DNA of 20,079 nt from Pelagophyceae sp. CCMP2097 (GCA_026770575.1 MU657173.1:555793-575871); one strand, 5' to 3'. Positions 8,897 through 18,868 are shown, counted from the stretch's first letter. The notes: generated from the letters alone by a model not told the origin. A program made the numbers and translations.

Positions 8897-9893
8897 ATGC
8901 GTTTCCGGTTCTGCGGCGACCTGCCGGCCCCGAGCTGGCTGCTGCGCGAGGTGCCGACGCTGGCGGGCATCTCGAGCGTCCGCGTCAAGCTCCTGGTCAA
9001 GCAGGTAAACGTCCCTCAGAGTCGTCGCACCGCGGCACCCCGCGCCCGCCGACGTGGCTCGATTCGCTAGGTGCTCGCGCAGATGCTCGAGGGGGGCATT
9101 GACTATCAAAAGGTGCTTCGGTTCACAACGCAGAAAGACGCCGAGCACGACGCCTCCGCCACACAAGCCACTCTCGCCGCGCTCCGGTGAGCGTATGCGG
9201 GGCCCGCCCGAGGCGACGTTCGTCCTATGCGATGCGGAAATAGGTTCGTCCTCGCGAGCGCGGCGAGTCGCCGGCGCCCTCAAAGGCGCCCTCGAATCCG
9301 ACGCCCGGCCGTTTTGAGAGCGGGGCCGCGTCGGCGCTTGCCAGAGGCGCGACGGCAGGCGAAGTACGACATCGACGACGCGACGTTGACCAAGGAGCTC
9401 GAGCAGCTCGGGTACGCGCCTCGCCTCGTTTGGGCGCCGGGACAGCCGCTCCTGTTTCAGCTGGCGGCCGGTGGCGGAGGCGCCTCGTAGGCTGCCGCGC
9501 GAGAACGCGGCGGCGATCTTGCGGCCGTACCGCGAGAGTCGCGCGGCTCTGCGGGCCAAGTTCCACGCGGAGACGTTTGCATTGGGCAAAATCATCTCCG
9601 CCGACTGCACAGCATTTGACAGCGTCAATCGGACAACGCCGGCCGTGCGATGGCAGAGGCATCGCAGAGGACCCGCCAGGGAGTCCAAAGGCGAGAGGGA
9701 GTGCGACGGTCAGGCCCGCTAGGCGTCCGGCGGCGCCGACGGCGACGCGCGGCTGCGGCTGACGCTGGCGGAGCAGCTCGCGTCTTCGGAGAATGCCAAG
9801 GCACGCCTCGACTTTGACGTGCCGGCGGAGAAGTTGGCTATCTTCGCCCACGAACTCAACCAGGCCTTCGCGCTCCTCGAATCGTTAGAGTAA
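8897..9893 (+). CDS. COMMD4: COMMD4, COMM domain-containing protein 4, 6 exons
   Basis: COMMD4 is one of the ten COMMD subunits of the CCC part of Commander, which works with Retriever on endosomal recycling. My exons are 8897-9004, 9071-9186, 9244-9262, 9359-9411, 9491-9623 and 9723-9893: 600 nt, 199 residues, the same length as the human protein. The N-terminus [16 protein letters not shown] is diagnostic of COMMD4. The HN domain continues [16 protein letters not shown], then [24 protein letters not shown]. The C-terminal COMM domain ends in LRLTLAEQL ... [17 protein letters not shown]. Introns are 57-99 nt. The one after the 19-nt exon 3 needs a GC donor (GCG|GCGAGT), because only that splice gives the continuous SAAKYDID. 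The COMM core Trp-x-Val-Asp is weak here (SADCTAFDS at the exon 5 end), so the exon 5/6 junction is the least certain. The gene converges on the minus-strand gene ending at 10000. Confidence 0.92.
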
Positions 9894-9999
9894 AGCATCC
9901 TACTCACCTTCACCGCTGGGGAGCATACTCGTATCACACACACGGTAAATTTAGTAGTACGCCGCCACAGTCGCAGGCCTCGGGTGCGCCCGCGCGCCG

Positions 10000-12064
10000 C
10001 TACGCGGCAGGTGCGCTCGCCGGCGCCCGCGCGGGCCCGCCGGCCGACGAGAGGCTGCGCGGGGCCGACGAGAGGCTACGCCGCGCCGCGTCTGCGAGCC
10101 ATTTCTGCGCCTCCCTCCGCGCCGACGCGAGCGGCGTCGCCGGCGGCGTTATCGAGTACGCCGCCCGCGAACGCGCCGAGTTGGGCGGCTGCGATTCCGG
10201 CGGCGGCGACGAGAGCGACGAGGGCCGCCGCGATCGTATCGCCGCGCCGCCGCCCACGTCGGAGGGTGGCGCCGCGCCGTCGTCCGCGTCAGAGGGCGGC
10301 GCCGCGCCGCCGCCCGCGTCGGGGGGATTCTGCCGCGATGGGACCGTGTCGAGCGAGGGCCCCGGCGCGCCGTCGTCCAAAGCTTTTTCGTCCAAAGCTT
10401 TTTCGTCCAAAGCGTTTTCGTCCAAAGCTTTTGGGTTTTCTTCTTGGACGACGCGGAACGATCCCCACGAGCCGTGGACGTCTTGGAACGAGCGCATCGA
10501 GCTGTCTTGCGAGCCCAACGAGGCGACGTCCACCGGGAGCGAGCTCCACGATTCGAGATCCGCGAGGGCCGGCGGCATCCGCGGCGGCGCCGAGGCCCTG
10601 CGCGCTCTTGCGCGGAGCCAGTCCAGGGCGCCTCTGCGTTGCTCCTCTGCGCAGTCGCGTTCGTACTTTGAGGCACTTGATAAAGTGCCAAGTTTTCCCA
10701 GGGGCCTTACAGTGTCAAATTGCTGCAACGACCTTTGCCGGTGGATGACGCCCATAAACCCATGCACTCGGCTCTGGTGCGCCGCGGCCGCGCGTGCCTG
10801 CAGCCACTCTAAAGCGTTGGACCGCGAATGCGCCTGCGCCGAACGCAGAAACCGCCGCGCGTCCGAGGTTGCCAGGCTTCCATGTCCGACTTCGGGCGTG
10901 TACACGACCGACTTCGTCTCAATCGCGTCGTCGAACAACGCAAACGAGCCGTCCGACGACGCGTGCCGCTCGCCGACGACGGACGAGGTGCGCGACGACG
11001 TGCGAGACGCCTACGACGACGACTTCAAGGCGCGACGTACAGACGGCGCCTCGGCCGACGACGTGTGCGCGAGGGGCGGACGCACCGGCGTCGTGGGCGC
11101 GCCCGCGGGCTCTGCGAGCGCGGTGTCGGCGAGGTCGAGGCGCGGGATGGCGTGCGGCGGCGCGAACGTCACGCTCGGCGTCCCCTGGCGCTGCGGCGAC
11201 GGCTGCGGCGTCGCGCGCGGCGTCGCGCGCGCAGGCGGCGCGGGGCTCCGCGGCGGAGCCCGCGGCCGAGGCGCGCCGTCGCCGCGGGGCGCGGGCTCTG
11301 CGACCGGCTTCCGGTTCGGCTTTGGTGAGGCCTGGGCGGCGGCCGACGCGGAGGCCTGGGCGGCGGCGGGCGCGGCCGCGAGCGGCGTCGGTCCATTGGC
11401 CGGGCGCTGCAGCCGTGCGTGGCCGGCGTCGCCGCGCGGGGCGGCGGCCGCGGGTGCGCCGCACGGTGGCTCGGTGCGCGGGGCCGTCACGGTGCGCGGC
11501 GGCGCCTGCCGCGCGCGCGCGAGCTCGAGGCGGAGCGCCGAAATCTCGTCCTGCGCCATGCCGCGCTCCGCCGCCCGCTGCGCGCGCAGCTGGTGGAGCT
11601 CCGCTTCGCGGTCTTGCAAAGCGCGGTCTTGCAAAGCGCGGCCCAAGTCGCCACCGCCGTTCTTCGGCCGCGCAGCGCCGCGGCGCTTCGGCCCGCGCGC
11701 GGCGCCGGCGCGTGGGGCCTCGCGTGGCCCGCGCGCGTTGCGCGGCACCGGCCGCGCGGGCGCGGGCGCGGCCGCCTCGAGCAGCGGCGCAGCCGCAAAC
11801 GGCGGCCCCTGGGGCTCGAACGACGGCCAAGTCAGAAACGACCCGAGGTCCGGCGCGCCGTACGCATCTTCGTCGAAGGAGACGTGCAGGCCCGGCTCGC
11901 TCGACGACGCTAAAAGGGACGACGCTAAAAGGCGGCGCTCGGGCGCTTGAGGCGGCGCCTCCGCGTCCGGACCGCACCGCGCGCCGCGCTGCGCCGCAGA
12001 AGCGTCGTCCGTCGGATGCGGCGCGTCGCGGCCGACTTGCGGCGCGTTGACGAACTGGGCGTAC
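10000..12064 (-). CDS. Disordered C-terminal block, probably the last two exons of the IQ-motif gene
   Basis: Two long open frames, 12064-11086 and 11010-10000, lie in the same phase, separated only by a TAG at 11013-11011. An intron 11085-11011 (donor GTGCGT, acceptor CGTCGTAG, 75 nt) removes it in phase. The frame has no ATG near its 5' end (the first internal Met is far in, at GMAQDEIS), so it needs an upstream exon. A phase-2 splice from 12102 (donor GTAAAG, 37-nt intron) or a phase-1 splice from 12136 (donor GTGCGT, 100 nt, re-entering at 12035) would join it to the IQ-motif exons. Together it adds about 663 residues. It contains a short coiled coil (LQDREAELHQLRAQRAAERG), long Ala/Pro/Arg disorder, three WL motifs (NALEWLQARA, GALDWLRARA, EAQKWLADAA) and an ALDEK tandem. 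I do not recognise the family. Confidence 0.6.
10373..10432 (-). repeat. 4 x 15-bp in-frame tandem repeat encoding ALDEK
   Basis: Four adjoining 15-bp units read TCGTCCAAAGCTTTT on the plus strand, and the third has one substitution (GCGTTT). On the minus strand they encode KALDENALDEKALDEKALDD. Near-identity of the DNA units suggests recent slippage. It is flanked by a 10-residue protein repeat (GAAPPSD...) at about 10253-10325. Confidence 0.85.
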
Positions 12065-12101
12065 CTGGCAAGACGAGTTTGGCGCTTTTGCGGCGCTTTA
12101 C

Positions 12102-15100
12102 GACCACTCAGGGCGTTGCACTCTTGAAGACGCACCCGTCTTCCGCGCCTTCAAGGCACCATCGGCGTCGTCCCCCGAGCGCTCTCTGGTGCCGCCCACA
12201 AGTCTTCGCAGCTGCGACGGGTTTCCCATATCGACGCTGGTTCCGCGCTGCGAAAACTTTGACGTCGCTCGCACATGTATCTTCTGGGCAATCTGCCTCG
12301 AGCGGTGCGCCTGGCCGACGAACTTTTGCGGCTGCAGGTGGAGCGGCTTGAGCTCGTCTGGATGCAGGGACATGACCTCCCGCTTTTTCGCGTCGAGGAG
12401 ATGAATCGCCTCGACCCACTCCGATTCCGGCGCTTTTTGGAAGACGGGCGGCGGCAGCGACCTCTCAAAGTCCGATGGCGGCAACGGGGCGGCCGCGAAT
12501 CTCGACAGCTTCGAACCGTCGGGGCGTGTTTTGGCCAGCGAGAGCCGGGCAGGGCGGCCCTTTGCGTCGAAGGGCGACTTCTGAAAGCGCGCGTCGAAGG
12601 GGATCTGCTTCAGCGCCGGCGGCCGCCGCGCTCTGAGCGGTTTTGTAAAAGTTGACGTTTGGTCCTCGCTTTTGAAGAAGTGGGCCTCTCTTTTTAAGAA
12701 TTGGTCCTGTTTTCTCCCGATCTCGAAGGACTTGCGCGGCTCAAAGTCGACCAACTGCGCAGAGTTCGTATTCGCCAGCGAACGCAGCAGCTGCCTCGCC
12801 TGCTCGCCGACGTTGCCCCAGTCCGCTTCGGCGAGGTCGACGGACCCGAGGTCAGATGCGAATTCAAGTTTGTTTTCCGCGGCAAACTCGAGAAGAGGCG
12901 CCGCCAGCTGCATCGCCAGGCGCGTGCGGTCGCGCACGAGGATCCGCGCCCTTGCTGCGTCGCACCGCAGCACGTCTGCTGCGAATTCGCCGAGGGGCTG
13001 CAATTCTGCTGCCAGGAAGGCCGCCCGGCAACCAAAGACGTCGACTGGGCATTTCAACCCGCCGAGCTTGCGGACGTCGTCCAGGACAGAGGCCTCGAAC
13101 TGCTCCTGCAGCCTCTGCGCGGCTAAATCGTCTTGGACTCGGTCTGGGAGTTTGGCAGAGGTGGCAGCGGCCTCTTCGATGGTCACCAAAGATCGGGCCG
13201 AGGCCATCTCCGGCGCCACAGACTCCAACGACTCCAAAACCGACTCCGACGACTCCAAAACCGAGTCTAAAAGCAGGGTTGGAGGCTTGGGCTTCGCCAG
13301 CGGGTGCAGCGCCGCGCGCGGCGCCAGCGGCGGGAGGTGGGCGATTCGCTGATGGCGTAAAGCGTCGATGACTTGATGGTGCGTCATCATTCCGTCTCGG
13401 ACGAGTTTTTCGTACCGCACCTGATTTCGGTTCTTGAAGACAAAGGGCGCGCCGCCCGCTTGGCGCTTGGCGTCGACGAGGTCGTCGAGGAGGTCCTTGG
13501 CGGCGAGACAAATGGCCTTGAGTTTGATGGGCGCCCTCGAGAAGGACACGACATACCTCACCCTCGCCTGCCGCTCCTCCTCGGCGGCGCGGAAGGCGTC
13601 GGCGACGTAGGGCGCCAAGGCCTCGAGCGTCGCGCGGAGGCGGCGTTGCGGTAAAAGGTCTTGAATGAGACGAAAACCCGCGGCGGTCAAAGCCGCCACC
13701 CACGGCGCCGCCCCCGCCGAGGCCTCCATCTCGTGCCGGCACTTGACCAACGAGGGCGGCAAAGCCTGGTATTGTTCAAACGCGGTCTTGACCAGAGTGC
13801 CTTTGGGAAACGCGTCCGGGACGTAAGCTCGCAAAGCCGCAGCACAGAGCAATCTTTCCAAAGAGTCATCCAAGCCCTTGGGCACGTCCAGCAGCGCCGT
13901 CAGGCCCGCAGGCTTGGCGCGGTCGAGGCGCGGCGAGACGGGGTGCATGGCGCGGCCGGGGTGGTGGCCATCGGCGAGGCGCAGCACCGGTCCCGCCGTC
14001 GGCGCCGTGAGCGCGGAAGGCAACGACGCGTCGTCCTTTGGCCGCTTGACGCTCGCGTCGTCGGTCGAAAAGTGGTGGTGGCGCACGCTCCTCGCGATTG
14101 AAGCAGGCGGCCTGCCAGGGAGAATGCGGTTCAGATCGCCGTCCGCTTTCCCCACTCGCGCAGTGGCGTACGAGGCCCGCTGCGTCGAGATGGTCCTCTT
14201 GGAGGGCACGCTCTCACTGTCCGAAATGGACTTTGACAGCCCTCCTAAAAGTAACCGTAACCTTGGGCCCGGCAGGAGCGATTCTTTCGGCGAAACGGCC
14301 GAACCGCCGACGGACCCCGCGTCGACGAAGGACTTCCACGCCTGGGCGTGGTCCTCGTCTCGAGCTTGCAACACGCGCTTCATGAAAGTATGAGACTCTT
14401 CGTCCTCGCGCCTTTGCGATTCCCGAGCGTCCTCCTCGAAGCGCCGGTAGTCGTCGTCGACGGCTCGAACAAAGGACCAGAGGTCGCCCGACTTGAGGTA
14501 GCGGTGCGCGAGGTGCAGGATGCGTTGATTGACGTCCAATTCCACGCGCCTGCGGAACGTCGCCAGGCGGCCCAGCCAGGCTCGAGCTTGGGCCTGCATC
14601 GCCGTCGCGGCCCACGTCGTCGCCGCATTCGCCGTCGTGACGTCGAGGTAGCGCCTCCGTTGCTTTGCCGCTTTTAACGCGCATCGCTGTCTCTGAAAAG
14701 TCTGCAACCGCGTCAGCGCTCGAATGAACCTCTTTTCAAGCCTCGCCGCCTTCAACGCAACCGCTGCGAGGCGCGAAAAGTACGCTCGAACGAGGCACTG
14801 CAGCACCGTCGCCGCGTCCTCGAACCGCGAGAAACGAGCCCAGAGAAGACTGACGTACGCCCGTCTCCTTCGATACAACCCCTGGACAACCACCGCCGCG
14901 GAGAACGCGCCGCGCAGGATGCGCCTCGCGCGCAGCTTCTCCAAATAGCCGCCGCCGAAGCCGCGCGCGAGGACGCCGCGGGCGAGGCGTTGGACGTGCG
15001 GGGCCGCCATCTCGTAGATAAATTGCGTCTGCACGGCCACTTCAGCCGACAGAGTCCAACGAAGTTCGAGGGCCGCGCCCATCTGAAGACGCAGCAAAGG

Positions 15101-16800
15101 CTCCAGGACGTTGAGCTTGACGCGCGAATCGACGCCGTGGAGCGCCGTGGAGTCCATATAATCTGCATCGTGGGCGAAAGTGCGAACCTACGAAAAGGCC
15201 CTTCCGGGCGGCCTCGACGACGGTTGGCGCGGCGCGGCTCCGCACCCCGCCGTCCGACGTCGCCTCTTCCACGGCTCCGCCGCGCTCGCGCATCAAATCT
15301 CGCCGAACCGCCGCCGCCGCCTTGCGGTCCGCGCCGCCGTCGTCGTCGGGGCGCCGCCTCGCGGCCTGGCGGGCAATCCGAAGCGACCAAAGGAGGTCGT
15401 CGGCCAGAGGAGAACCTAAGGGGCCGGTCAGAACAAGGGCTGCGGGACGCGTCGCATCGGACTCACGTTCGAAGACGTGGAGGAACCGCTTCCCCATGGA
15501 ATCCCAGAGCGCGGCGTTTACGGCATCGAGGCGGTGCAGCGGGTATCCGTCGCCGGCCGCGTCGCCGTTTGGGTCGAGCTGGAAAGCGGCGACAGCGTCG
15601 CGCGCATCGTCTTTGACAGACGCGCCGACGGCCGCGTCTTCGAGGAAGGTTTCGACGCGATAAACCTCGCACCACTCTCGCTTCTCGCCGCCGCCTTCGG
15701 GACGGAAGAGCGCCTCGAGAGCGTCCCACGAGGCCAAGTGCTGCGCCGCGGCAGCGTCTCCGCCGACCGCCGACGCCGTCGTCGGCCGCGCCTCGGGAAC
15801 GTCCGACATCGAGCCTATGGCGGGGTCGGCAGGCGCATCGAAGCACGCATCCGCATGCAAGCATGAGGACACCAAGCATGAGGACTCTAAGCAAGGCCTC
15901 TATGCACTCACGGACGTCGTCGGCCTCGTCGCCAAACGAATCGCCCCGCGCGGCCACGTCGCGGAGCTCGTTTCGCGTGCCGCAGAGGTCCCCCGCGCCG
16001 CGCGGCGCCGCCAGCACCTCGAGCAAGGCGCGCCAGGCCTTGAGACCCGCGGGCGACGCGCGCACGAGGCGCATCGCGCCCGCCGCGTCCGCCCCGTCCG
16101 TTGCGTAGTAGAGCTCGTCCATCAAAAGGAGCCGCGCCACCGCGTTCCTGGACCGTTTCAAGTTGAGCGCTCGGAGCTCGGCGCGGTGCAGGCCCAGCAG
16201 CTCTTTCGCTTGGCCGAGCTGGCCCAGCAAAACCCGCCGCCGTGCGAAAAAGCCGCGGCGCACGCGCGCCAGGCCCCGGAATTGCGCGCGCAGCCTACAG
16301 TGCGCGTCGTCCTCTTCCTGAAGCGGACGGAGCGCTCGCTCGGCTTTGGTTGTTCGACGCGGCGTGCGACGGCGGCGCCTCGTCGCCAAAGGGCCTCCGC
16401 GGCGTTTCGACGAGCTGGAGCCGGTACGTGTTTTCGCAGCCGAAGGCGTAGGCGTCTTCGTCGGCCCTCGCGAGCGCGGTCAGAGCGGCGTGCGACGCGG
16501 CAACGTACGCCACTGCAACGTCGGCCTCGAGCCTAGAAGAACGTCGCCGCGGGGACGGACGTCGAAACGGCGGATCGCCGGACGACGAGGCCGGCTTTAA
16601 ACGCACTCGTTGGCGGCCTCGGTCGCATTCCGCGCCCGCGGCTTTGGCGTCTGCGCCCGCTGCGGTGTCCGCCGCCGCTCCGCCTGCATCGAATGCCCGT
16701 GCGGTCGGCCGGTACTTTTGGCGCTTCCTTGGGGGTGGCGCACCGTCGTGGCGCGTTTCTCGGTCATCTTGGCTTTGCGCGCTTCACCAACGTCCGACAT
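12102..16800 (-). CDS. Large IQ-motif (calmodulin-binding type) protein, exons 1-5
   Basis: My exons are 16800-16607, 16532-16412, 16317-15912, 15814-15192 and 15082-12102, all in phase, giving about 1441 residues before the C-terminal block at 10000-12064. The start is MSDVGEARKAKM; an in-frame ATG at 16878 would add 26 residues. Exons 2-3 are helical and charged (CENTYRLQL|EEDDAHCRLR, LLGLHRAELRALNLKRSRN). About residues 478-623 carry five IQ-like repeats: VQRLARGVLARG, VVQGLYRRRRAY, VLQCLVRAYFSR, LQTFQRQRCALK and MQAQARAWLGRL. Such motifs bind calmodulin or related EF-hand light chains. A charged helical segment follows (FVRAVDDDYRRFEEDA), then mixed disorder and helices. There is no motor or kinase domain. 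A role in the cytoskeleton or flagellum is possible but unproven. It could be two genes: MSDVPEAR at 15809 resembles a second start. Confidence 0.7.
14558..14995 (-). other. IQ-motif cluster
   Basis: Five IQ-like segments, IQxxxRG-type with substitutions, lie in one exon over about 146 residues. The first (VQRLARGVLARG) and fifth (MQAQARAWLGRLATFRRR) are closest to consensus. The spacing is about 32-36 residues rather than the tight 23-25 of myosin necks. That looks more like scattered IQ proteins of the cytoskeleton or cilium than a lever arm. Confidence 0.7.
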
Positions 16801-17044
16801 CCGCAGTGCTTTACCAGTAATCGTCGCAATCGACAGCCGCGCCTCGCCCCCGGAAACCGCCTGCAGCCGCGCCTGCATGACGCCTTGGCCGCGCGCGCAG
16901 GCAACGCCACCCTTCGCCGAAGCAATTCGACTACTTGATCAAATCTTTTGCATTCTTCAAGATTCAAACTCAGTTTCCAAAATCGGATCGTACGCTTCGG
17001 CGAGCGCTGTCAACGGTCAACTTTTTGAAACGTCCCGGTCGAAG
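16801..17044. promoter_or_regulatory. Divergent promoter region between the IQ gene and the membrane-protein gene
   Basis: Two genes start back to back here within 244 nt, so the spacer must serve both 5' ends. It is markedly AT-richer from about 16925 to 17040 than the coding DNA on either side. No TATA box was seen. If the IQ-protein start is at 16878 the spacer shrinks to 166 nt. Confidence 0.4.
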
Positions 17045-18453
17045 ATGCGGCCGGCGCCCTGGCTTCTGTTTGCGCGGTGCCTCGCCGCGGCCTCGGCCGC
17101 GACGGAGACGACCTGCGGCCCCTCCCGCGCCGCCGGCGCCGCGAGGTCGCCGGGCGACGCAGACATGGCCAGATCGCTGCTCGCCAGCGTGCTCCGCGAC
17201 TCGGACCCCGAGTCGCCTCTGGCACACAGCGAATCACTGTCGCTCGAAGCCGCGCGGCACTGCCTCGCCGCCTACGCGCCGCCGTCGACGAAGGAGAAAC
17301 GCTGGAGTCTCAAGACCGCGCGCGCTCCGCTGTACGACACCTGGGACGTCTCATCGGGCCAGCGTCCACCGAGTCATTGTGACCGTCGTGGTTTCTGCGC
17401 AACCGTATAGGTTGATGACGTCTCTAGGTGCTTCCCGCCATGAAAGTGTTTGTCAAGGACATTCTCAAAGACGAGTCGGGGCCGCTCACCTTTGGCTTTT
17501 CGATCTGCCGTGAGAAATGGACGTGGACCCTCGCCTTCGTCACCGTGGACCCTGTGCGCGCTTGGCCGACGCTCGCTTGGCCGACGCTCGCTTGGCCGAC
17601 GGTCACCTTTCCGACTTTCGATTCTCATCCGACGTGCGGTGCACTAGCCGTCGTCACCTGTGGGCTCACGATCGAGGCGCACAAGTACTTTGACGAATTG
17701 GGTCTCCGCGGAGCGGTGATCACCGCGGCCTGGGCGTTCCTGACGACGGCTGCGCGCTCCTGCAAGGCGCTCACGAGGCGCGCGCTCTGCCCTTCAGGCC
17801 AAGCGATGGATTTTACCGCCGCTGCGTTGGGCTCAATGCTGCAGTCGCCGCGGGCTCGCGCGCTCGGTGATTGGTTCGTGGTTTTGCTAGCGGGTGTGGT
17901 CGCGTTCGGCCTTTTTGGGGTCGCGTCGTGGGTCAACGAATGCGTGCGCGCGTTGTACGCGTTCTTGAAGCCGTTCTTTAAGTTGATGCCGACGTGGTTC
18001 GGTCTGCTCGCGGTCGCGTGGCAATTTGCTCCATGCTGGATCAAGCCGATTCTCAGTTCTCGGCTCAGTCGGTGCCGCTTTTTTTTCTGCGCGCTGCCGT
18101 GGGTGTCCAAGGCTCTCGCCGTCTTGCGAGTTGTGCAGGACCTGTGCAACATCGGATGCCAGCTCGCCTGCGACGCCGCCGACGCAGCGAACAGCGCCGC
18201 CGCGGTAAACGGCGCAGCACCTCGAGCGACTCCCGTAGCCGCTCCTGTCATCATCATCCTCGCGCCGCCGCTCAGCCGCAAACTGCTTCCTTCGGACCTA
18301 GCGGCCTGCATGGTCTCGAGTGAGTTCGCGACCATGCTGAGTGCGCGCAGCGGCGTCGCAGCCGCTCGAATCGACGTCGCGGAGGAAGCACCATGTACCG
18401 TCGTGCTCGGGTGCGATGATTCGACGACAGCGGTGCTCGACGTCGACGGTTAA
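17045..18453 (+). CDS. Unrecognised membrane protein with N-terminal signal, 2 exons
   Basis: Exons 17045-17347 and 17428-18453 give 442 residues; the 80-nt intron (GACGTCTCA ... CTCTAG) is phase 0. The N-terminus MRPAPWLLFARCLAAASAAT looks like a signal peptide. Exon 2 begins VLPAMKVFVKDILKDESG and FGFSICREKWTWTLAFV, then a 3 x AWPTL/V tandem. Hydrophobic segments follow: LRGAVITAAWAFLTTAA, then a strong pair (DWFVVLLAGVVAFGLFGVAS and LMPTWFGLLAVAWQFAP) separated by a short loop. The end is a small soluble region (APVIIILAPPLSRKLLPSD, SEFATMLSARSGVAAARIDV). Real coding is supported by the long low-bias frame, hydrophobic periodicity and absence of a comparable antisense frame. I do not recognise the family. 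If the ATG at 17440 were the true start, exon 1 would be separate. Confidence 0.6.
17560..17604 (+). repeat. 3 x 15-bp in-frame tandem repeat encoding AWPTL
   Basis: Three adjacent copies of GCTTGGCCGACGCTC are present (the last has GGTC). They encode AWPTL-AWPTL-AWPTV, followed by TFPTF, which looks like a decayed fourth copy. The DNA units are almost identical, which suggests recent expansion. Confidence 0.88.
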
Positions 18454-18868
18454 ACGGGCGCCGCGGCAGTGACACGCACAAGATCTCTACGGTGCCCTGC
18501 GCAACGAACTGCAGCCGCAAGGAGGCAGAGGCCCTCCCTCGCCGAAAGATGTCTCCACGGCGCCGAGATGCCTCCACTACCGAAGATGCGGCCCCGACCG
18601 AAGATGCCGCCACGCAACACGACCCTCCCTCCCGTACGCTCCTCACAGACCCCACCGGCGACTCCGCACGACTTTCGCTCATTCAAGCATCCTTCACGGG
18701 CGCGGTTCCCATGGAGGCAGATGGGCGCCCGCTGCGCGCCGCAGGCAACGGGTCGAAACGGGACCGGTGCGAGTCAAGTGCGAGGTTGATACTTTTGTAG
18801 GATTTGAAACGATCCAACGGTCCTTAGCGCGAGCTCGCGACGCGACGGGCCGGGCGGCGGTGTGGGGC
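18454..18868. other. Spacer, possibly with an unplaced exon
   Basis: The stretch between the two plus-strand membrane-protein genes has no clear gene. A plus-strand frame at about 18555-18700 has a coding-like composition with a short repeat (STTEDAAPTEDAATQHD) and could be a 3' exon of the upstream gene or a 5' exon of the next. I could not find splice sites that force either choice. Confidence 0.35.

Noticed and set aside
8687..9688. 333-codon minus-strand frame
   Set aside because: It is antisense to all of COMMD4, whose identity is certain, and its translation is Arg/Pro-rich noise.
10373..10432. CRISPR-like direct repeats
   Set aside because: The units are contiguous with no spacers, and they are in-frame coding repeats in a eukaryotic gene.
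11011..11013. Programmed stop read-through or a sequencing error at the TAG
   Set aside because: A standard phase-0 intron with a strong donor explains it more simply, although transcript data could revive the idea.
10181..11950. 589-codon plus-strand frame antisense to the IQ gene tail
   Set aside because: Its product is Gly/Ala/Arg/Ser-rich with no ordered segment. The minus-strand frames have coiled coil, repeated motifs and phase-consistent introns. Long antisense frames are expected at this GC content.
15163..15187. A 25-nt intron joining exon 4 directly to MDSTALHGV of the IQ gene
   Set aside because: It is shorter than any other intron here. The GTAGGT donor at 15191 with the CTTCAG acceptor ending at 15083 gives a normal 109-nt intron in phase 0.
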